Shown: piece by piece, positions 44,001 to 47,999 of the stretch
Layout of the letters: each line of letters begins with the position of its first letter
Position numbering within the stretch: the first letter of the stretch is position 1
Source: an uncultured Saprospiraceae bacterium
GTDB taxonomy: Bacteria > Bacteroidota > Bacteroidia > Chitinophagales > Saprospiraceae
DNA: 47,999 nucleotides
Assembly (NCBI GenBank): GCA_937950315.1
Contig: CALFDU010000137.1
Location: 1 to 47,999 of the forward strand
Reading direction: 5' to 3'
The notes under the pieces: generated by a model
The model's database searches: none
What the model saw: the letters and a program-made list of their open reading frames with translations, nothing else
Told to the model about the DNA's origin: nothing
Translations under genes and position numbers: made by a program

Positions 44001-44230
44001 CTTGGTTGCAGTCCACAAGTATTCAGTACTACTTACCACAAGCTGAGGAAGTTGAGCTAAGTATCTACAGTATAAATGGAGGATTAATAGTAAATGAAAC
44101 AATTGATTCGCAAAAAGGACTCAATGAGTTTAAGTTGGATAGAACAATAATAAATCAAACCGGCGTTTTCTATTATGAACTAAAAACCAGTAGGTCCAAG
44201 CAGGTTAAAAAGATGCTTATTTTAGAATAA
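38072..44230 (+). CDS. Giant Cys/Asp-rich repeat surface protein with dockerin-like, cohesin-like and T9SS domains
   Basis: 2052 aa from the ATG at 38072; the frame is open from 37964 only through a TTG, and the ATG gives a signal peptide ending NISFAQ. Order of parts (approximate residues): beta domain 40-200; three CxDxNPCTxxD Cys-rich units 206-320; five spaced CDDxxCxTxD repeats with two about 100-aa beta modules 345-690; 17 head-to-tail 28-aa repeats 695-1168; HYR/Ig-like domains 1169-1560; a beta domain and carboxypeptidase-regulatory-like unit 1560-1700; a dockerin-like pair (LNGVSTLDIILIQRHILGL and SRSISALDLINVRKLILGI) 1702-1760; a cohesin-like domain (VEVDLTIQNTESLEGMQFTF) 1835-1958; and a T9SS type A sorting domain from about 1969 (NRPNPWLQSTSIQYYLPQ). 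Probably a long surface stalk or adhesin with many disulfides and Ca sites. The function is inferred from architecture only. Confidence 0.88.
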   Translation: MNAVKPLRMNISPISILTEKCFVTIVAFLTLANISFAQDCYQNFVPSSQANLIECDPALPVCLTSEIQIDSLFLVLQETSDDPCIPGTEMIADLWAVVNNPTEWTESIGLFGQVSSESLNCNISTCSGPLLPMSQTDDGLGLQNIQFGTVNYVCGELVSLSDAILVVANECPIACDDTACSYAVPTLAITPPSFPEECEVSISVTCDDMNPCTVEDFEIVDLFTGAICMPCTGSGTADCYISTIIPCNDNNPCTINDMQSIDACSGDICSPCTGTPIASCSIFVNQACNDNDPCTENDIIVLDACSLEICVPCAGTPLMEPICDPNCFIYNPLTCSCDPIPVDTCNDNDCSTIDTYDPDTCECVHIDITPDLCDDGLCYTNDYLDPDTCNCVNEPIVVDCNDYNCATEDIFNYTTCECEYIDVCNNVSSGGYIGYDQGNCTAFDPAPIQNIQAASGGCGTIQYMWLMSPVNTPYTGLPGSPWTIIPGETNIYYDPPVITSGTMCFLRCARTDSCEEFPGESNVVCITVGAAQVCDDWDCTTEDYFNPNTCECEFTPISDPSCDDNNCGTEDSFNAQTCECEYTPVCNNVTFPGTIASNQVSCGPFDPDPIISTNLPAGGCGDIEYIWIQSNTNVFSNGGTGTPWTTIPGATGPSYDPGFLSQTTYFRRCARSSGCLYYIGESNIITIEVTQSETCDDGNCNTLDTYDPLTCECTHIDITPDCNDNNCNTEDVYDALTCTCSHIPIPPPDCDDNDCNTEDSYDEINCNCVHTFIPPPDCDDDNCATTDLYDVVTCTCVNVINPPLDCDDMDCSTIDTYNNLTCECEYESIELPDCDDDDCLTIDEYDPETCECTHTSIEEDNCDDNDCNTMDSYDTTICECVFTVIPPPDCDDNNCNTTDSYNSETCLCENIVIDIPDCDDNDCNTEDFYDVTICDCVNTMIPPPDCDDNDCTTEDSYDSATCNCVNVVLTPPDCDDNDCNTEDFYNTATCECMNTLIQIPDCDDNDCNTEDFYDATICDCVHTLIPPPDCDDNDCGTEDSYNAMNCMCENIPIDIPDCDDNDCNTEDTYDTATCECVNTLIPPPDCDDNDCNTEDTYDSATCECVNTLIPPPDCDDNDCNTEDTYDSTICECVNTVIPPPDCDDNDCTTMDIYNFETCNCEFIVMTEEIMCNTVGSIDIFLDEDGNAFITVDDIDNGSTAGCAGTPTLSLNITDFSCNNIGSNEVTLTVAMGTEFETCTAIVNVLDDIPPTVLPGFCPADVTISCDDDLSDLSDYGNIDLNQLDDNCPLAYTIDESEVFDLDVCGAGTITRTLTLLDIPGNIVFDNNGDQIVCIHTITVEGDALPLTLADITFPDSPIAIDCNDAIPDSEVMIADGGFACANVTTEVEEEIIGQVGDCNYTIQRTFTVTDNCQTSGNVFSFVQSINVSDNTAPTINDVPDDFDIDLTGTGNECSTIVTLTYNVTDDCVDPEDLVFTLDAPGFISQSTITNDGTVSFDVEFCSLDTEVTVTLTASDGCGNETTAVTEVTVNGGECITYSCQKFIFALDNDGSSDFISNDFPVVDNLCDHVDIEISYDPMDIQDTLLTLNCDSIINNGFNPNINQFLYFWLDGELIDSCRIVVFFSNDPNGDGDSSDGWTGICGIGNTQNISGTITSIFDQPIQDVEVNLIGSPMPPVMTGSVGDYMFPVAESGGNFTLAPEKDDNHLNGVSTLDIILIQRHILGLSEFDSPYKYIAADVNNSRSISALDLINVRKLILGINDEFPNNKSWRMIKSDYNFIDPSKPLVSEWPETYYISNLETNMFVEFTGIKVGDVNGSALNQLVEENLELRSSKTCELGFEESSFEEGEFVEVDLTIQNTESLEGMQFTFALDPNIVSISEVIYNDALCSENNVNIIDRNNGLISVSWNTIAELTDEERLLTLRLNTKKSGALSEVFSISEKHITPESYYNGSIGNLELVPKSPTQGNVVLYQNRPNPWLQSTSIQYYLPQAEEVELSIYSINGGLIVNETIDSQKGLNEFKLDRTIINQTGVFYYELKTSRSKQVKKMLILE
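40154..41575 (+). repeat. 17 tandem 84-bp coding repeats (28 aa each)
   Basis: Coding repeats that start with TGT/TGC Cys codons at 40154, 40235, 40319, 40403, 40487, 40571, 40655, 40739, 40823, 40907, 40991, 41075, 41159, 41243, 41327, 41411 and 41495. The consensus is CDDNDCNTEDxYDxxTCECV followed by xTxIPPPD. All are 28 codons except the first and last, at 27. Four Cys per unit keep fixed spacing (C-x4-C-x10-C-x-C). Units 14-16 are nearly identical at protein level but differ at many third codon positions. Confidence 0.95.
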
Positions 44231-44251
44231 TAAGTTTTAAATAGTTGTAAG

Positions 44252-44292
44252 CAAAGAGGCAATCGGATTTTATTAATCGATTGCCTCTTTTT
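44252..44292 (+). terminator. Rho-independent terminator of the giant gene
   Basis: AAAGAGGCAATCG and CGATTGCCTCTTT form a perfect 13-bp stem with a 12-nt loop and a T-run, starting 22 nt after the stop at 44230. Its core AGAGGCAAT also occurs in the palindromic terminator at 30828. Confidence 0.92.
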
Positions 44293-44361
44293 GTTTCTTG
44301 GACTAGAGAGTACAGTATAAATCGGATAAAATACTATTTTAGTAAAAATAAACTTGGTGCT

Positions 44362-45555
44362 ATGCTTCATAAATTTACGTTACTGACCCTCAGTATCTTA
44401 ATCATCACCGCTTGCGGATCCTCAGTCAAAGACTCCGTTAGTCACGAAAAAGTGTTCGAAAATGGTTATGAATTGATACAAGAAATGTTACTCGATGTAG
44501 AGCCAGGTGGAACAATAACCATCCCTGAAGGGCTTTACAAAATCAATAGATCAATCAGCCTCGATGATATCTCAGGCGTTACCATACAGGGAATGGGTAA
44601 AGACAAAACCATTCTTTCCTTTCTAGATCAGACACAAGGAGCAGAAGGCCTTAGAATTACTGCTGATACGATTAAACTGTTGAATTTTACAATTGCTGAT
44701 GCCATTGGAGATGCTGTTAAGCTTCAAGACTGCAAAGGAGTGCACATTGAAGGAGTCAAAACTACTTGGACCCAAGGTGCTAAGTCTACCAATGGAGCCT
44801 ATGGCTTGTATCCGGTTCAATGCATTGATGTTGTGATTGATAATTGCGAAGCCGCATTCGCCTCAGATGCAGGAATATATGTTGGCCAGTCGCAAAACGT
44901 AATCGTAAAGAATTCATACGCGCATCACAATGTCGCCGGGATAGAAATCGAAAATTGCATAAATTCGGAAGTATTCAACAACATTGCGGAAAACAATACG
45001 GGAGGTGTTCTCGTATTCGATCTTCCCGATTTAGAATTGGTGAATGGTCATAGTACCAAAGTATATAACAACAAAATCAAAGACAATAACCTCAAGAATT
45101 TTGCAGCTGAAGGCAATATGGTTGCCATCATTCCTCCAGGTTCAGGAGTTGTACTTTTAGCAGCCAAAAAAGTAGAAGTATACGACAATGAAATTCTAAA
45201 TCATAAAACGTTCGGTGTAGGGATCACAAGCTATCACATCACTGAAAGAAAATGGAAAGATAAACGTTACGAACCTTTTACATCCGACATAAATATTCAC
45301 GACAATACATTGGTGCGTAAAAGCGCCATTCCAGATGTATCCAAAAGATTCGGACAAATGGTGAACATGTTGTTCCCAGGAAAACCTCAAGATATTCTCT
45401 ATGATGGAATTTTAAAAGATGGATTAACTGGAAAAAATCCAATGAATATTTGTATTAAAAGCAACAATTCCGACGACCTCCGATTTGCCAACATAGATGC
45501 AGCCAATGATTTTGAAAATGTTTCAAAAGATTTATCAGTGTATGAGTGTCTCTAA
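44362..45555 (+). CDS. Parallel beta-helix lipoprotein (SO2929-type)
   Basis: 397 aa from the ATG at 44362, giving a lipoprotein signal ending IITAC (Cys18). The body is a right-handed parallel beta-helix: GGTITIPEGLYKINRSISLD, GVTIQGMGKDKTILSFLDQ, IEIENCINSEVFNNIAENNT, VEVYDNEILNHKTFGVGITS, SDINIHDNTLVRK, the pattern of NosD/pectate-lyase-like repeats. This family is known to me as a partner of the SO2930-type diheme cytochrome c, whose gene overlaps its 3' end by 14 nt here. The pair therefore probably forms a periplasmic or outer membrane redox unit; the substrate is unknown. Confidence 0.88.
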   Translation: MLHKFTLLTLSILIITACGSSVKDSVSHEKVFENGYELIQEMLLDVEPGGTITIPEGLYKINRSISLDDISGVTIQGMGKDKTILSFLDQTQGAEGLRITADTIKLLNFTIADAIGDAVKLQDCKGVHIEGVKTTWTQGAKSTNGAYGLYPVQCIDVVIDNCEAAFASDAGIYVGQSQNVIVKNSYAHHNVAGIEIENCINSEVFNNIAENNTGGVLVFDLPDLELVNGHSTKVYNNKIKDNNLKNFAAEGNMVAIIPPGSGVVLLAAKKVEVYDNEILNHKTFGVGITSYHITERKWKDKRYEPFTSDINIHDNTLVRKSAIPDVSKRFGQMVNMLFPGKPQDILYDGILKDGLTGKNPMNICIKSNNSDDLRFANIDAANDFENVSKDLSVYECL

Positions 45556-46612
45556 AATAACTTTGGTGATTTTTGTTTTTATCTGTTTGATGTTCTCATG
45601 TATATCAAGCAAAGAAGTACAGACTGAAATTACACTCCCAAAGGAAGGTCTTTTCTTTGACCATATTTCTGATTATGGAATCTTCTCTGCTCTCAACCGA
45701 AAGACCCCTCACCATGACTTGATAAAATATGAAGTAGTCAATGAATTATTTTCAGATTATGCGCTCAAGAATCGATATGTCTATTTGCCGAAAGGCTCAT
45801 CCGCCGAATTAAAAGAAGATGGGTTCTTTAACTGGCCAAAAGGAGCAATGCTCGTCAAAAATTTTGGCTACAGCGCCAAACAAATAGGAAGCGAAAAGAT
45901 CATTGAAACAAGACTACTAATCAAAGAAGACGAAAGCTGGAAAGCCATTTCCTATGTCTGGAACGACAATCAATCTGATGCCAAGATTTCAAAAGTTGGC
46001 GATGTTCAGCACGTGACCATCAAACACGAAAACAAAACCAAAGACTTTGAATACGTTGTGCCCAATAAAAATCAATGCAAAAGTTGTCATAATTACAACG
46101 AAGCCATCGATCCCATCGGCTTCAAAATGGCCAACCTCGATAAAGATGTTACGAGAGATGGACAGACTATAAATCAGATTGATTATCTGCAATCCAAGAA
46201 TTTAATTTCATTTGATGCCAGTATTGATAGACCAGAAACAATGGTCAATTACAAAGATGAATCCGCTTCTTTAAAAGAAAGGGCCTTGGCGTATCTCGAC
46301 ATCAATTGCGGGCATTGTCACCGTCCTGAAGGCCCAGGTAATACCTCAGGCCTCTTTCTACAATACAATGAAACTCGAACCAACCACCTCGGATACTGCA
46401 AAGGACCTGTGGCGGCAGGGAAGGGTTCAGGTGGTCGTTCTTTCGATATCACCCCAGGATCTGCCGAAGCTTCGATTTTGTACTATAGAATGAGCAGTAC
46501 AGATCCTGGTGAAATGATGCCTGAAATCGGAAGAAGCTTGGCACATATAGAAGGACTCCAACTAATAAAGGAATGGATTGATTCAATTGAATACGATTGT
46601 GAAAATCAATGA
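45542..46612 (+). CDS. SO2930-family diheme c-type cytochrome
   Basis: 356 aa. The start at 45542 (inside the end of the preceding gene) gives a lipoprotein-like signal ending LMFSC (Cys20). Two heme sites are visible: CKSCH (179-183) in PNKNQCKSCHNYNEAIDPIG and CGHCH (256-260) in YLDINCGHCHRPEGPGNTSG. The N-terminal domain (ELFSDYALKNRYVYLPKGSS, FFNWPKGAMLVKNFGY) and the closing region (GEMMPEIGRSLAHIEGLQLI, then KEWIDSI) are those of the SO2930 family. Exported electron carrier or heme enzyme. The TonB-dependent receptor follows after 26 nt, suggesting that the operon deals with a compound imported through the outer membrane. Confidence 0.92.
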   Translation: MSVSKITLVIFVFICLMFSCISSKEVQTEITLPKEGLFFDHISDYGIFSALNRKTPHHDLIKYEVVNELFSDYALKNRYVYLPKGSSAELKEDGFFNWPKGAMLVKNFGYSAKQIGSEKIIETRLLIKEDESWKAISYVWNDNQSDAKISKVGDVQHVTIKHENKTKDFEYVVPNKNQCKSCHNYNEAIDPIGFKMANLDKDVTRDGQTINQIDYLQSKNLISFDASIDRPETMVNYKDESASLKERALAYLDINCGHCHRPEGPGNTSGLFLQYNETRTNHLGYCKGPVAAGKGSGGRSFDITPGSAEASILYYRMSSTDPGEMMPEIGRSLAHIEGLQLIKEWIDSIEYDCENQ

Positions 46613-46638
46613 TGCTTATAATTACTTAAACTATAATT

Positions 46639-47999
46639 ATGAAACACCTGTTTGTATTTGTCTTATGTTTTTTCTTTGGGTTACAACTATTTTGTCAAGA
46701 CCAAACACAATCGGTTCGTGGTGTTGTAAAAGATAAAATTTCAGAACAAGGATTAATAGGTGTAACCGTGGTGCTTGATAAAAATAGCGAGATAGGTGCC
46801 ATCACAGACATCAATGGCAGATTCGAATTGGAAAATGTTCCTATCGGGAGGCAACAGTTGAAAGTCAGTTATGTTGGTTATCAAACGATTGTTACAGAAG
46901 GAATCATCATCAATAGCAATAGAGTAGAGGACATTGAAGTATTTATGCAAGCAGGCGTCATGATCAACAATGTCGAAATCGTTGCCGACGGCAATGCCAA
47001 TGCACCTATCAATGAATTGGCAGTGGTAAGTGCGAGGTCTTTTTCGGTAGAAGAAACAGAAAGAATGCCTGCAGGTGTAAACGACATGGGAAGAATGGCT
47101 TTGTCTTATCCAGGAGTACAACAAGGAAGCAACGATACCGAAAATGATATTATCATACGTGGAAACTCAAGCGTGGGAATTTTATGGCGATTAGAAGGAA
47201 TGGATATTCCCAATCCCAACCACTTTGCACGCCCTGGAACCTCTGGAGGTGGGATTACGCTATTCAGTGCACAACTACTCACAAGATCTGATTTTTATAC
47301 TGGTGGTATGCCAGCGGAATTTGGCAACGCGCTTTCAGGTGCTTTTGATGTGCATTTTAGAAAAGGAAACAAAGTTGAGAAACAACACAGAGTTCGTATT
47401 GGCTTACTTGGATTGGATTTTGCCACCGAAGGGCCGATCAAGAAAAATAAATCATCATACCTTGTTAACTATAGATATAGCACTCTTGGATTACTCAATA
47501 CTTTTGGCTTCGAATTAATAGGTGAAAGAGTCTCTAATAATTTTCAGGATCTTTCTTTCAATGTGGCCTTGGCTGGCAAAGATCCTTCCGTCGAATGGAC
47601 CATTTTTGGGGTTGGTGGGTTTTCTGAAGAGCACTTCTCTCCAAAACCAACGGAAGAAAGAGAACTCGGTATTTCCAACCATTGGGAAGATCGATTCAAT
47701 GACAGCAGTACAGGGATAATTGGTGCAACTTATAGAAAACTATTAAACGATAAATCTTATATAAAAGGAACGACCACTGTGATGTCAGGTTTTGTAGGAA
47801 GGACCTACGACACATTAGATGTTGCCAATAATCGTTACAGATACAATACGGAAGAATATCTAGATAGTAGAGTCTCAACTGCATGGTCTTTGTGGTATGA
47901 ATTGAATCCTCAATGGAAAATCAAAACAGGTGCTATCGCTCATGGAATACAGTACAAATTTTTCAGAGAATCTAGAGCACGTTCTAGCGCAACCAATAT
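46639..47999 (+). CDS. TonB-dependent receptor, N-terminal part (cut by window edge)
   Basis: 453 codons run off the right edge. The ATG at 46639 starts a signal peptide (FVFVLCFFFGLQLFCQ). Residues about 25-110 form a carboxypeptidase D-like regulatory domain (GVVKDKISEQGLIGVTVVLD, ITDINGRFELENVPIGRQQL, KVSYVGYQT). The plug domain follows at about 130-235 (VSARSFSVEETERMPAGVND, NDIIIRGNSSVGILWRLEGM, DFYTGGMPAEFGNALSGAFD) and then the first barrel strands. Outer membrane uptake of a ligand driven by TonB. Third gene of the unit with the beta-helix and diheme cytochrome genes; no SusD-like gene is seen within the window. Confidence 0.93.
   Translation, partial: MKHLFVFVLCFFFGLQLFCQDQTQSVRGVVKDKISEQGLIGVTVVLDKNSEIGAITDINGRFELENVPIGRQQLKVSYVGYQTIVTEGIIINSNRVEDIEVFMQAGVMINNVEIVADGNANAPINELAVVSARSFSVEETERMPAGVNDMGRMALSYPGVQQGSNDTENDIIIRGNSSVGILWRLEGMDIPNPNHFARPGTSGGGITLFSAQLLTRSDFYTGGMPAEFGNALSGAFDVHFRKGNKVEKQHRVRIGLLGLDFATEGPIKKNKSSYLVNYRYSTLGLLNTFGFELIGERVSNNFQDLSFNVALAGKDPSVEWTIFGVGGFSEEHFSPKPTEERELGISNHWEDRFNDSSTGIIGATYRKLLNDKSYIKGTTTVMSGFVGRTYDTLDVANNRYRYNTEEYLDSRVSTAWSLWYELNPQWKIKTGAIAHGIQYKFFRESRARSSATN

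Overview
The window is AT-rich DNA from a member of the Bacteroidota, most likely a Saprospiria-like marine or environmental lineage. The signs are three proteins with type IX secretion (T9SS) C-terminal sorting domains, a SusC-like TonB-dependent receptor, genes that lack Shine-Dalgarno sites, two TAnnTTTG-type -7 promoter boxes, and a carboxypeptidase-regulatory/dockerin/T9SS surface protein. No tRNA, rRNA, CRISPR array, insertion sequence or phage gene was found. Most of the window looks like ordinary chromosome with many secreted and surface proteins.

Layout. 1-4.7 kb: start of a DHFR-like reductase, NADP-isocitrate dehydrogenase (icd), a membrane protein built of repeated TM-helix units, then a small cytochrome c coupled to anmK. 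4.9-12.2 kb: a tightly overlapped plus-strand operon of TetR regulator, TolC-type outer membrane factor, lipoprotein adaptor and RND pump, ending in pdxH. 12.2-14.9 kb: a helical protein of unknown function, a 620-nt non-coding stretch with an orphan terminator, a P-II regulator, and directly behind it a short decayed N-terminus of glutamate synthase (gltB). 14.9-18.2 kb: a minus-strand set of gluconate-dehydrogenase subunit-3-like protein, GMC oxidoreductase and a lipoprotein hydrolase.

18.4-27.1 kb: CotH-kinase T9SS protein, DUF7010-like membrane protein, Vat/CatB-like acetyltransferase, DinB-like protein, CRTAC1/UnbV T9SS protein, and a WG-repeat protein cut in two by an in-frame amber codon. 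27.1-32.9 kb: LD-carboxypeptidase, a lipoprotein, AraC regulator, AhpD-like protein, a BIG2+DM13 lipoprotein with a probable outer membrane barrel, and a stand-alone LytTR protein. 33-37.8 kb: a large BNR/VPS10-type propeller protein with a LolA-like secreted partner, then an unknown protein.

38-44.2 kb: a giant (about 2050 aa) Cys/Asp-rich surface protein with 17 head-to-tail 28-residue repeats, a dockerin-like pair, a cohesin-like domain and a T9SS tail. 44.4-48 kb: a parallel beta-helix lipoprotein, an SO2930-type diheme cytochrome c and a TonB-dependent receptor in one operon, which runs off the window. The points most worth a second look are the gltB remnant, the interrupted WG-repeat gene, the giant repeat protein, the beta-helix/diheme/TonB operon and the DM13 cluster.
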